Below are positions 48,401 to 60,560 of a DNA stretch of 64,000 bases, in pieces. Position numbers and translations under genes: made by a program. The notes under the pieces are model-generated. The model was given only the letters and a program-made list of their open reading frames with translations. It made no database searches and was not told the DNA's origin. Position 1 is the first letter of the stretch. Every line of letters begins with the position of its first letter. The DNA is from Anseranas semipalmata (lineage: Eukaryota > Chordata > Aves > Anseriformes > Anseranatidae): the NCBI GenBank assembly GCA_013399115.1, contig VXAA01004384.1, positions 181,763 to 245,762 of the forward strand, written 5' to 3'.

Positions 48401-51400
48401 AGTCTGGGCACCGAGTGAGGTGCCTTGTATTTCATCTTGAGGTCATCTCTCCCCCGCACCTCCTGCTTATACCCTCCTGCAGCGTTCAACAAGCTGGGCT
48501 TTGTCTCCTGTTCTAAAGGAGAAGGACTTCCGAGGTGGCATGCAGAGTCCTCACCAAGCCTTGTTCTCCAGATTTGCTCCAGCACCTGAAAGCACAGGAG
48601 CGGGAAGGTGGCTCTGCTGCACGGAGCATCTTGCTCTGCTCTGGGACCCAGTGGCTGCACGCTTCAGCTGTGCCCGGAGGCTCGCAGAGCAGGGCTGCAA
48701 ATGCCATCGCCAGACCTCTGCCTCCTCGTAGGGGGGCAGCTCCTGGTCCCGCAAACGGGAGCACAGCCACTCCGACAGACCGATGTGCGCTCTTCGGAGC
48801 TCCCGGTAGCGTGTCTGGCGAAGGCTTCTGGTCTCATCATCTTCAAAATGAGGATCACCCGTGCCAGGACATGTGCTGCTCGGGAGCTAGAGCACAGCTA
48901 ACAGCAGGAATGGGGATTTGTGCTCCCGAACCTCCCCATCCCTGCAAGGTCAGCACCCAGCACGCGGGGGCCTGTTCTGCCTGCTTGACCCTGGGTCTGT
49001 TTGGATTCAGCTGTTCATTTGCGTGAGCTGTTGGTTTTTCAGGCTTTCTTAGCCAATGAATTTCTCCCCTCCCCCTGAAAAAAAAAAAAAAAAACTTTGT
49101 CAAGAAAAAGCTGAAAAATTGATCTTTGTGAAAGGAAAACCCTGCTGAGGATCAGCACATGGGAAGGAGCCGTGGCTTCCCCACCCAGCAGCGAGCACTG
49201 GCATCACCCCCAGGAGGATGTGGCAATTTGCTGTGCTGGAGCTCATTGCCAAGGAGATAAAATATTTATGGCTGCTCTCCCTCGCTTTCCGTTTCAAGCC
49301 ATGGTGACTTATTTGTTACAAATTTACATGCATGTTTAAAGACATCTTTACATTCCTTCCAAGTACAAAAGGTTTATTTCTCCATGTAGCGTTTTGCCAG
49401 TCAGAACCAGCCACCCCATCTCCTCGGTGCCTGCGTTTGTCCCTGTCTTCAGTGCTCATTTTCCTCTTAGTAATGATTATCATTATACTAAGAAAAATGG
49501 GTCATTTAGAGCGGTTTCTCCCCAAATGAAAGGCTGTGGGATACAGGATATCATTAAAATTCTAAACCTGGCTTCCAGCCTCAAAAGCTGGCTCTGGGTA
49601 TCCGTGCATCTCTGCGGATGCAAAACCCCTTCCCGCCCGGTGTTGTCTGCTCCTGGATCTCTGGCACACTGCTTCCCCAGAGCCTTGTTCCCATCTCCCG
49701 GGATCACCCGAAGGGGCTTAATGGGAAATGTTTTGCTTGGAAAGGCGATGCAACTTCTGTGCAAACCTGAAATTGTTGTGTACAGAGCTGTAAGGCAAAG
49801 CTAATCCATTTTGCAGCTTAGCCGGCTGCTGAAAGATGCCATTTAGGGATGAGGAACTACTGTTTTTCTCCCTGCTGGGATACAGGAGGGACAGGGGATA
49901 TTCAGAGGATGAGAGATGGAGACTGAATCAAAATGGCTAGTTTAGGAACTTTTTTAAAAAGGGAAACATGCCCCAGATTGTCAACTTTTGAAGTTGATTC
50001 TTTTGAAAATTTTTCCACATTTTAAATCACAGTGTGCACGGGAAGCGCCCTCGCTGCTGACCACAACCCGCTGAAGGCACTGCTGCCAGGGCTCGCGCAC
50101 TAACCATTAACTTATCAGCGTGAGTCGCTGCCAGCCCTCCCCTGCCCTGGGGTGCCTGGGAGAGCCTGGGGCACCCGAAAACCACGGCTGGCTTCGGAGC
50201 CCCGAGGCTGCTGGGAAGGACAGAGCCAGGGAAGCGCAGGTGGGATGCAGGGCATCCCCAGGGCAGGGAGAGCATCGCTCCTCCTCGGGTGTCTGAATGG
50301 CAAGTTAGTCTTGGTCCAGTGGTTAGGCTGAAAATCCAATACAAATTATTTCTCTATGACCGCCGTATAATTATTTGCACTTGGGTTTTTGAGAGAAATA
50401 AAAAACTGTGAAGAATGGCTAGGAGTCAATCTGAGATGCTTTGTTCAGCCTGAAAAAGCTGTCCTTTCTCTCCAAGACCATTTTACCTTTCTCCTCCTCC
50501 TTTCCCCTCTGCTGTTAAACTTTAGATTGGCTTCAAAATAGCAAAATGTTTGGGTTTTTCAGGAGGCACGAAGAAAACGAGCACCACGTGGGCCGTGCTG
50601 CCACCCCTCCTGCCAGGCCCCCCTGCAGCCCATGCTGCAGGCGTCCCAGCAGGGCAGAGGCATGGGGATGCTGGTGCTGAGGGCTGGGCTCCCCAGGGGA
50701 AGGCAGGCTGCCGTGGTGGGTCCTCCTGCCCTAAACCACCACCGAACCTAGGAGGGACGAGGAGCACGCTGATCTGAGCGGCCTCAGGTCACGTACACGA
50801 ATACTGAGCCGCCTGTGGCTTTCTGGGCGCTTCTTTGTGTTCTCACAGAGACCTGAGTTCTTTGTGCTGCACTCCAAAATAGCTGAAGTGTACTTGTAGC
50901 AGAGGCTGCGGAGAGCTGGCTTTTCTTTCCTCCAAGCTGAAATGCAAGTACCGCTCTGCATGATGCCAAACTGCTTGTCTGCGTTGCATCCTGCAGGACA
51001 CCTCGTAAGACCCCACAAAAACATGAGAGCACGGCTGGACTCAGGCTTGTGCTAATTCGATTTCAGGTGAGCTTTAAACTGAGGAGAGCACACACAGTGC
51101 AAATCCTGTAGTAGTTCAGTTTAGAAGTAACTCGTAACTTTACACGGCTTTCCACTGAATGACTTACATGTGCAAAAATCCCCTTTCTGTAAATTAAACA
51201 AGGCTTTGAACCTTGACTAACCACACCTAGCCATACAAAGCTGCCACCATCAGGTCGTCACCAGTGCTGGGATCTCCTCCTCCGCTGCGCCAGGACTCTA
51301 TGGGATCTATCCCATTTACACACAGCTCGGCCTACAGCACTCGGCTGAGCATCTTCAGCAAGGAAGCAGATAAGGAGGAAGGAAAGAATGAGCCTCTTGC

Positions 51401-52639
51401 AAGAGCCACATGGCGCATGTGCCCCGTTTCTGCTAGCTGATAGACACGCCACGCTGCACGCCATCTCCTCGAAGTCATCGCTTATCCCCATCTCCTGCTA
51501 GACAGCATCAGCTGCAGGCGAGATTATAGATGGACTGTTAGAAGTGATAGTAGATGCTAAGATCCCATTACAGGCGTCATTTCTTCTGTCAACACATGGG
51601 GAGTTTCTATCTGCAGCTCCCGTTCAGGGAGCGTGAGCTCCCAGCGACAGCCAGGCTCCGCCGTGTCAAGCGACACATTTCCGTGGGCAGAGTTAACCCC
51701 GAGGGGCACAATATGTCTGGGAATCCACAGCGAGACGCAGCACTACTCGCCTTCCCTTCTCACGAGCTCATTATCCAGACGGCTTTTGCAGGGAGCGCGC
51801 TGACCTCCACACGCTGAAACTGGGGCATCGATATTTTCAGCAGGAATCACCAGGGAAAGTTCACGGGAAAGTCTCTGTTTTGGGGTACAAATGCTGCATA
51901 TCGGGAAAGGATCTCCGGGTCCTGCCAACGAACACTGGTCGGGCACAGAGCGTCTGCAGGAGGTTCTGGCACACGCAGTCGTGCCGGAGAGCAACCGATG
52001 GGACGCACACGACTGCCACCCTCGCCCTCCTCCTCCACGCCGCTGGTTCCAGCAGAGGAGAGGAGGCAGCCACAAGGTCCCTGTCGTCTTCTCTGGGTGA
52101 CTTTACCCGCATTTTGCGCATCAGCGCATTATTTTATACAGTGCTGAATTTTAGGGAACACGGAAAAGATACATGAAGTCGAAGCTGAGCATGGCCACTC
52201 CACCTTCCCTCCCCTCCTGTGCTCTGCACTGGAAGTTGCAGAAAACAGAAAACGCTTGGGTCGTGTGGGGATGTGAGCCCTGCACCTGAGCCTGGCGCTC
52301 CATCCCCTGTTTAACCAGGAATCAGAGCACCGCCTACGAGCATCCAGCAGCCAACTGCATTTTGCTGGCAGCTGTTACCTTTGGCTCTGCATCCTCCTGC
52401 ACACTCATAGAAAGAAGATGGGTAATTTAATCTTATCCTGCTAGAAGCAAAGCAACAAGCAAGCCTGCTCATCCTCTTCTCTAAGTTTAGCCCAATAGTG
52501 TATTAAAAACCTGCTGCTGGATGCCCGCCAGCCCCTACTTAGCTAAACTAACAGACTCTGCAAAATATCAGAAAATTCTCCACCATCAACCATAGCTACT
52601 CCAGCCTTTCTTCCCCTCCTCCCCTCTGCTGTTAAGCCA
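42471..52639. other. Intergenic or upstream DNA, no supportable coding exon
   Basis: CpG-richer patches at about 43,480-43,640 and 44,490-44,840 are candidates for the missing TMEM121 first exon and promoter. Donor-like minus-strand words occur at 43786-43791 (GTGAGT) and near 45,898-45,903 (GGTGAG), but none is decisive. Other long frames, for example 48535-49026, have no recognisable domain. No mobile element is recognised. Confidence 0.4.
49078..49095. repeat. A18 homopolymer
   Basis: This is an uninterrupted A run on the plus strand after a CCCCTCCCCCTG segment. No retroposon body is recognised. Confidence 0.9.
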
Positions 52640-52940
52640 TGAACAATGATGGATAAACCAGTCCTAGTTCACTTATAAATAGTTTATAAAAGGTGCATAA
52701 GTGGTTTCTAGATGCTTTAATGAATAGTTAATCAATTCTTGCAGGGCCCAAGAGGTCAGCAGATTGGTTATCAATAGCCATCAATTACGGTGCCTGCTGA
52801 TGAGCTTATAAGCATCCCTAGGAGTCCGTTGATGTCAGCAATGGGCTTATAACATCCACGAAGAGTTAATAAATAATGAATGAATGACACAAGTTCCCTT
52901 AATTAAAGTCTGTAGAAGGCCACCATAAATGGCATTCTTG
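52640..52940. promoter_or_regulatory. AT-rich block with repeated GCTTATAA words
   Basis: About 300 AT-rich bases contain several TTATAA words. Two near-copies of GCTTATAA followed by CATCC lie at 52804-52817 and 52845-52857. There is no exon. It may be a conserved non-coding element, but evidence is limited to composition. Confidence 0.25.
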
Positions 52941-55900
52941 GAAAGCTGAGGGAACCACAAGCAAACATCTGCAGCTGGGTTTGAAGCCCAGCCCGCGAGG
53001 AGCAGAGGTGCTAGCCCAGTGCGGCGGGCAGCCAGGCTGCTGGAGAGCAGTGGCTTTCCTTCATCCCAGGCAATCCAGCCCATTCAGAAAAGCTCCCAGT
53101 GCCCTGCCACGGGCTGCAGCAGGGCAGGCTGCTCCACAGGCCCTGCCAAGCCCTGCTGCAGGGCCGCTGCAGAACCTGGCAGGTGCCCCCTGAGCAGCTA
53201 TGGCCACGGGCTGGGCCGGGCAAGCTGCTGCTCCCCAAGGCTGTGCCATCCCCTGCTGCAGCGCGCACCCGGGAGTTGCACTGCAGCAGCATGAGGCAGC
53301 ATGTACGTGGTGTTTGGCCTCCCCAGCGGGAGTGCTTTATTATCATTAAATGCAGAATAGTTCTGGGTGATAAAAGCAATTAAGTGTAAAAAAAGGTAAT
53401 GATCCATTGCCTATTGCATCCAAAAGGTATGAAAATCCCTCATAAAATTATCACCCTAGCACAGAATTGGACCTAAATATCTTTATAATATAAGACGGAG
53501 AACTTTGCTTACTGTCAGAACATTTATAAGGCATTCAATTAGTCACCGGAGGCTTTCTTACTATTCCCCAGTTCTCTGCGAGCACAGAGGCAATTACAGG
53601 AGATTCTAACTTTTTAAATTAAAGACAAAAGACTAGAGAACTTGGATAAAACCTGCTCCCAGGCTCATCCCCGAACGTACGTGCAGAAGAAATTTCGTGG
53701 AGGCGAGGTTTGATTTACTGCTTTAGGAGCAGCCAGAGCCAGACCCCCCCTGTGCACTCGCTGGCGGTGCCTGGGGGCACACAGCGCGGCCCCCCGCAGC
53801 CGTGCCAGGGGCTGGCTGAGGCTGCAGCGGGTGGCTGTGTGTGACGGGCAGCTGATTTATGTTTTGAGAGCGTTTCAATGGATCGAGGTGTCAGAGCCGG
53901 GGTGCTGCCAGGAAGCACCACTTTCGCTGCCGAAGCAGTGAGCAGCTCCCCCGGTGCTGCTCCTCTCGCCTCTGTGCCGCTGGCTCGGGCGGACCTCGCG
54001 TGGCCCCGTCCCTGAGCCTGGGGACCCGCACACCCCCGTATATCGGCAAGGCAATTTGCTTCCTCACACCGCTCCACACCGTGCTGTGGCCTCACACATG
54101 CACACAGAGCCAGTCCCAAGCATTTGGGTCTCCCGAGACAGATTATCCGTGAGTGGCTTCGTGATCGTGGCAATATTTTAAAAAGCAATCTGAACCCATG
54201 CCTTTTGCTTTGCTTGCTGGCTCCAGAGCCTTTAAGATCTGCTTGGCTCTCATTTAAAGCCTTGTTCTGCAGCCACGAGCGCTAGACGCTTCCCGCTGGC
54301 TTCCAGCACGAGCCAAAACCCTCCCGCAACCAGCCGGAGCCTGCTGCCTTCCCAGGCGGCAACGAGCACGAGGCCTTTACCGCAGCCTTCAGCAGGGTCA
54401 CCAGCTCCGCGCCCAGCCCCTGCAGCACGGAACTGCACGGCACAGCACAGACGGTCTCGGGTTCAAAGCCACACCAGGAATACACTTGTCACCCCTGCAA
54501 GCCCCATCCAGGACTATGAGGCCCCAGGCAACATCACCATCACGTATGGACGGAAGAGTCCTGCCCCGTCCGGCACGTGAAGGTGTACAGCCACATGAAG
54601 AGCAGGGAAGCTCTGCAGATTTCACTGAAATGATGCAAACAACAGAAAAAAAGCATGCAGGGGAAGGCAACCCCGCTTAACGGTGAACTGGAAGTTAATA
54701 TAGCTGCACAAATGGGCTCAGACACTCAGCAACAGGGAAGAGGCAGGAAAGCATAATGCTGAAAAGTTTTTTTTTTTTTCTGAAAAGCAAAGCTTTCTGC
54801 TATTTTTCCAGAGTGCTTTAAAACCTGAGCACATCCTGGATCCCTTGCAGCATTCCCTAGAAATCTCTGGCTTTCCCCGAACTCTCCCGGGGGCATCAGA
54901 GGGCACGCAAACTGTTTAATCCCCTGTCACAGTGCATTTAGAGGCTGCTGCTTTGCCAGAGCAGCTCACCGCCGCAGCTGGCAGGGTGCTCGCTCCCTCC
55001 AGCACCCCGGGGCACGCCGCCCTCCGTGTCCCATCTCATCCCCGTGGCTGTGCTGACCCCAGCTCTGCTGGAAGTCAGTGTTAAGGCCATGCTTTGGCAT
55101 CTCCCGGCTGCTGCTGCCCCAAGAAACAGCCTCAATTATAATGGTATTATTAATATTAATACATTAATATTGCAGGACTGGGAGCCCGCACTGGCACGAC
55201 TGTACCTACGCAAGGGAGAGAAGGATCGCTGGCATGCAGAGAGCTTGCTGACTGAGAGGGCGACTGGGACACTTACATTCAACAAAAAATCATAAAAAGA
55301 GCGTGTACACAAACATATGTATTTATATTTATATGCAAAGCTATATGTCATTATGCTAAGTCATGGTGAGATAAAGTTGATCGGCTACAGTCCCGACACC
55401 CTAAAATTAGGTTTTATGTAAAATAAGCACTTGCTTCATGTAGGGCAGTTGGTATTAAGATTTATTTTCATCCTGACTTGTATTACTGCTTGATATGATT
55501 GGGTAAAGCCTAGGGCACATGCATACGGTTGCCATTCATAACATATACATGCATTCATGACCTAGCTAGCAATCTTTTTTCTGCTGCAGAAAGCTTAATA
55601 AGCATATCATTCTCGGAGCAAAAAGAGACTCTACGTATTTGCTGTGCAAGAAGAGCTCTTGAATGGAGTTGTAGGAGCCAGAAGCAGCACTGCACCAACT
55701 GCCTAACATTCATTAGCCACGTGGGCTAATTTCTAAGAGCAGGACCCATTGAGTCTGTGGGACTAGCAGTAAGCAGTAAAAGTTAGTGGAGCAGTTGTAT
55801 AAGCTCCGGCACAACCTGTGACTTCCCTTTTCCTCCAAAAAAATTCCCAGTGTGTATTTACTGCAAGTCTAACCAGATGCCTTTGGCATAGGCACTTTAC

Positions 55901-58900
55901 TTTTATTAAGAAAGCACAGACTGAGCGCTTGCAAACATCGTGGGGATACAGCGTTTTTCTCATGGAAGGGACAGGTCCATCACCAAGGGGAGCCAGGGAG
56001 CGAAGGGCTCTGCAGCCTGCAGAAAGCAAGGGGGTGCGAACACGAGGGGACGGAACACCCGCTTTTCCCCGTGGGAGGAGAAAACCTGGCGCTGCAGCGG
56101 AGCAAGGATGATGGGAAAGACGCTGCACGCACCAGGGAAGCTGCTGAGAAACAGCCCTCTTCAGCAGATCTCCTCCAGTCCCTAGAGAAAGAGAAAAATC
56201 TCCCCACAGGAGATGGAAGAGCCACAGACAGCTGAAGAGGAGGAAGAGCTGGGCTGGTAGAAAGCTGTTCTCACGGGAGAAGAGAGATCCTTGAAGGGCT
56301 GGCTCAGAAGTACCGGCTCTTCAGGCTGGGACGTGGCACCCTGAGGGAAAGAAACACCTGACGCCAGCAAGGAGATGGACACGTATCCGCTGCAGAGGAA
56401 GGGCCGGGTATGTGGCGGAATAGGGATCAAGCTGAGAAATCAGGTAGTTTGGGGTTAAAAGCCAGCGGCTGGGGCAGCGCTGTGAAATGCAGCAGGGCGG
56501 TTAGCATCGGCAAGGGAGTGGAGCTGTTTAAGCCAAAGGACAGTGCTGTCACGAGAACAAATGAGGGCAAGCTGGCTGTGAATAAGCCCAGGCTGGAAAG
56601 CGGAAGGATGAGGCTCTGGGCCAGCCCCGGAGCAGAGAGGATGAGGAGAACGGGACGTTATTCCCAGCCTCCATAAGCCCTGCTCCCTGCTGCCCCGTCC
56701 GCTCCGCCGCAGCCTGCGAGCCCCGCGCTCCCCCTCACACGTGCTTCGTATAAAACATGCGTGGCATTTCTCTACAGCTCTCAGCACCGACCTTCGTAGC
56801 TGCCATGGTGATGAGCACCACGGAGAAGCCTATAAATAACGCCAATGTGCCACACGCTGGCCCTTTTATGGGCCCCGCTCTTTTTGATTTACTTATATGC
56901 AAGGCTTTTTACAGGACAACCCAATTAAGCTTGACAGCTGGCTGACAGCGAATTCCTGCCCGGTGACGGCTCGCAGACACTTTGCATTAAACACAACAAC
57001 GTGATGCAAAAGACCACTAGAAGCCACTGGTGGGACTTCGCACTTGTACTCGCCATTACGAAAGCACTGATGCTTTCATGTAATGTATCACCTAATTTCA
57101 AATAACACCTCACTCGGCACCTTTCACCTGGTCCCTCCGTCATTTCAGCGGTAATTCCTGGCTGCCAAAGAAGCCACCCCGGCATCCTGCCCCAGCTCAG
57201 GAGGCAGCGGGAAGCAGCCCCTTGGCGCGTGGGAAAAACGCAGCCTCCTCTCCCACAAACAAATGCAACCTCGATTTTTCTGCTCTTTCTGCCTGAAGCC
57301 CGGCTTTCAGGCCCAAATACCTCTTTTCTGAGTTTTGATCTTGAATGATCTAACGGTATTGAGGAAGGCAGGTGCCTCATAAAATCACATTCATTCACTT
57401 GAAAACCCAATTTTCCAGCAATTTTTCAAACTGAGAAGGTTTGATCGGCTCCGGTTTGATGCTGAGCTGACACCTGAACCCAGACAGCTGGAAGGTTAAT
57501 GAAGAGCAATGAGTCCCCATAACACGACCTATGCTACCTGAGCTCAATGATTATTTGACCTCAGGTTTGTAAGTCCAGAATCCAAATTAGAGGTGCCAGT
57601 TCTCCTCTTTCTTTCAACATTTTCTCCTTTGATGGCAGCTGGCTGCTGCATTTTCCTCTGCTATTTCTTCCATCTTCCCTGGATTGTTTTATTTTGCCTT
57701 TGCCAAAGAAATCGGCTGCTGCAGTTTTCAAACTACAAATTTCCTGTACTAGCCTTGTGTGTGAAGAAGAGTTCAAAGTAACACTCCTCTCTACCCATGA
57801 ATTTGAGGCACGATCCGCACAGGGCTGCGAGGCTTTCCTGCCAAAGCCTGCTCACACAGTGACGGGGGATTCATTAGCTTCACCACCTCATGCAGCACGT
57901 CCGCATGGATGCAACCACTGGGACCTCTGCCCCAAGCCAGAGAAGCAGGATGGGTGCCCAAATCCAGCGCACTCAGCACCAGGGGAGACGAAAACCTTGC
58001 TGGCTATTACATGTGATGACCTGTGTGTCTGCAGAGAATGCAGAAAGATGAGAAAAGAGAAGAAATCAGAGGAGAAACCAAAGAAAACACAGGATTGATT
58101 TCTTGTTAAGGAAATAAGGACTTCATCTCTTTTTAGAACTGAACAAGGCAGTGATTGTATCACTGCGACGGCAAAGCAGGGGCCGGGCCGGGAGCTGGGA
58201 AGGAAGAGAATCATTTCTGGGGAACCGTGGGCGGCTCACGGCCATGCAGCACGGTGACAACAGCAGCGATGCTCACGGAAACTCGGGATCATTCAGGGGA
58301 ATTCCAGCAAGACCAAAGCAGAAGCTGGGTATCTTGCAAAGGGATTAAAACAAAGCTTTAAAACAAAAACAGGAGTCAGACACTCCACAAGTAAATTAAT
58401 CGTGTGGAAGCTGCCTGGGAAAAGGATGTGTAACAGCAATAAAATCTTTGTTAGCACAACTGGGGTACAGTGACAGCAGGTTGGGAAGCCTAAGCACAGG
58501 CATGCAGCCTGTACCGGGCAAGATGAGGTGCTCATGGCAGAACCGCTATACAGCAGGTTTTCCTGAAAATGCAGACAATTGGGGAAGCAGCAGGCAGCCG
58601 GGATCTTGCTCGCAGAGGTAAATGCAGCAGGAGCTTAATATCCAGCTCTGGAAGAGAATCGCAGGGTTGCAGTCCACAGCAGGGAGCAGCTGCTTGGATG
58701 CAGAATTTGTCTAGCCTTAGTGCAAGGGGATTGCTCACACGCCACGAGCAGATCAACGGGAGTTTCTTGTGCTTTTTAAATGCATGCAAGTCCAGAGGGG
58801 TGCACCCTGGCTGTCCCATCTTTAATAATGCAAGAACTCATGATCTTTAATAATAAAGTTTCTATCAGTCTACATTTGAAGCTCACAACGCAAATGAAGG

Positions 58901-60339
58901 GCAACAGCAGGAGGTGGGTACAGAAAAGCTCACCTAAATCACCCGGCTCTGCTGCTGTTGCAGATATTAACCTGCAGAAAAGCAAAAAGCTGTCCCAGGG
59001 CAGGGCAGGCTGAGCTGTCTGGTAATTGCTACGGGCACCAGGAGCCTGCAGTTTGCTCTGCCTGCAGAGTGGGAAGGGAGAAGGCATGCTTGCACGCCGC
59101 GTGGCTCGCAAACAGCATGGGGGAAAGGTTCAGCTGAAGTGCTTGAGTTGTGGGAGAGCAGCCATATGTAAGCTTTAACAATAGTCTGCTTCTTAACTGG
59201 AGTGACTAGCAAGACCCCAGAGCCGTGCTTGTCTAAGCAGGTAACACTATGAACAGCTTAGCGGGGCTGGCCCAAAAGCTCCTGCACAGAGCTTGTAACG
59301 CACTGGGAGCGCAGCAGCTTTCCGCCACCCATCCCTCCAAGGACCAGGTGCCTTCAGGCACACACCGCTCCTATGCCCAGCTATTTCACCACGCAAGATT
59401 TAAAAGCCAGGAGTGCAACTGGCCTACAAATAACACAAGTCCTGATCTACTGTGCAACAGCTGTTGCAATGGTAGGAAATGGAGACTTCTTTCATTTTCG
59501 GAGGCCACAGCATTTCTCTGATTGTCCTAGCCCCAAGACTATGGGAGGTTTGGAAAGAGCATGTTTCTGGGGTGCCCCCAGCCTTGCAATCTGAAGAAGA
59601 ATTAGGGGAACTGAGTACTTCTCCCCTCCACAGGTGCAGGACCTGGATCTGCTTCCAGATGCTTTGGCTGTGGGAAGGGAAAGGTGCAATGGGCTCGTGG
59701 GAAGGGGTGAAGATCTCCTTATGCATCCCCAGTGTCAGAGCTGACCTCAAAGAAGGCTCTCTGTGGATGCCCTGCACAGCTGGGCTCTCACACAGGTTTA
59801 TCTGCAGAGCTGTCACAGTCCGAGCCTCTGCTTTGCAGCCAGATTTTTATATTTTGTACTGATTTCCCAAGGGGCTTCATTTGGGCTCATCACCCCCACG
59901 GGGATCAATAGGACTGCAGCTGCCATCCTAGCATCGGCAGCCAGCTTTGCCGAGCAGCAATGTGGTCTGCTGGATAAAGCAGGGGCTGGCAGCCAGGAGC
60001 ACGAGAAGCCAGGAGCATAGAAAGCCAGGAGCACGCAAAAAGCCAGGAGCACGCAAAAAGCCAGCCCAGCTCCTGCCAGGAGCCTCTACTGAGGGCTTGG
60101 TGGAGCCGAGCGGTGCCTTCAGAGCCATCACAGCACGCCCCGGTTGGGCGCTGGCACCGGTTAACATGCACCAGCACAAGCCTCATTAGGAGCAGGGAGA
60201 GCTCTGCAGATAACGATGCCGTGCCAGCCCCTCCAACCCAGAGGAGCTAGAGCCACAGGGAAACACCAGAGCCGGGCCTGACCCACGAGCACGTTTCCCT
60301 GCTACGTGCTGCTTCAGCTCCAACAAAGCACCAGGGGAA
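52941..60339. other. Intergenic DNA, no supportable gene
   Basis: Nothing recognisable as coding or RNA is seen. AT-rich blocks lie at about 53,330-53,640 and 55,280-55,780, the latter with TTAATATTAAT words near 55,140-55,175. A plus-strand frame at 57694-58098 ends in a Lys/Glu-rich stretch but has no domain. A minisatellite is listed separately. Confidence 0.4.
59991..60064 (+). repeat. 16-18 bp minisatellite, about 4.3 copies
   Basis: Tandem units begin AGCCAGGAGCA. Two 16-bp units (59991-60006 and 60007-60022) are followed by two identical 18-bp units ending ACGCAAAA (60023-60040 and 60041-60058) and a partial copy. The identical last two units suggest recent slippage or duplication. 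Confidence 0.9.
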
Positions 60340-60560
60340 AAATTAAGGCTGCAGTTTGTCAGGTGGCTTTGTATGCGGTGATGGGTTCTACATCTAGTTA
60401 TTAACCTCTTGCAAAAGCTCTGTGTTATCTTGTATGGAAGTAATATTAGGTTAAGCAGCTGTTGATAACTTATCTCCCATTATCAGCGACTTCATTCAAG
60501 GCCAATATTTACTCACATCCAAGAGGCGTCGCTGTATTCCCAACGGCATTCTTTATGGAG
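60340..60560. promoter_or_regulatory. AT-rich low-CpG block
   Basis: About 220 bases carry GATAAC, TTATCTCC and CCATTATC (GATA-like) words and no coding potential. It is a possible conserved regulatory element, judged from composition only. Confidence 0.2.

Noticed and set aside
53111..53160. 12-bp inverted repeat CTGCAGCAGGGC with a 26-base loop
   Set aside because: It is short and built of CAG/CTG-rich words that recur throughout this GC-rich DNA, so it is expected by chance.
54459..54470. tRNA B-box-like GGGTTCAAAGCC
   Set aside because: It lacks the conserved B-box ending, and no A box or cloverleaf can be built upstream.
57694..58098. 134-codon plus-strand frame ending in a Cys/Lys/Glu-rich stretch
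   Set aside because: It has no known domain, and the start and context are unremarkable. The basic tail comes from an AGA/GAA-rich tract.
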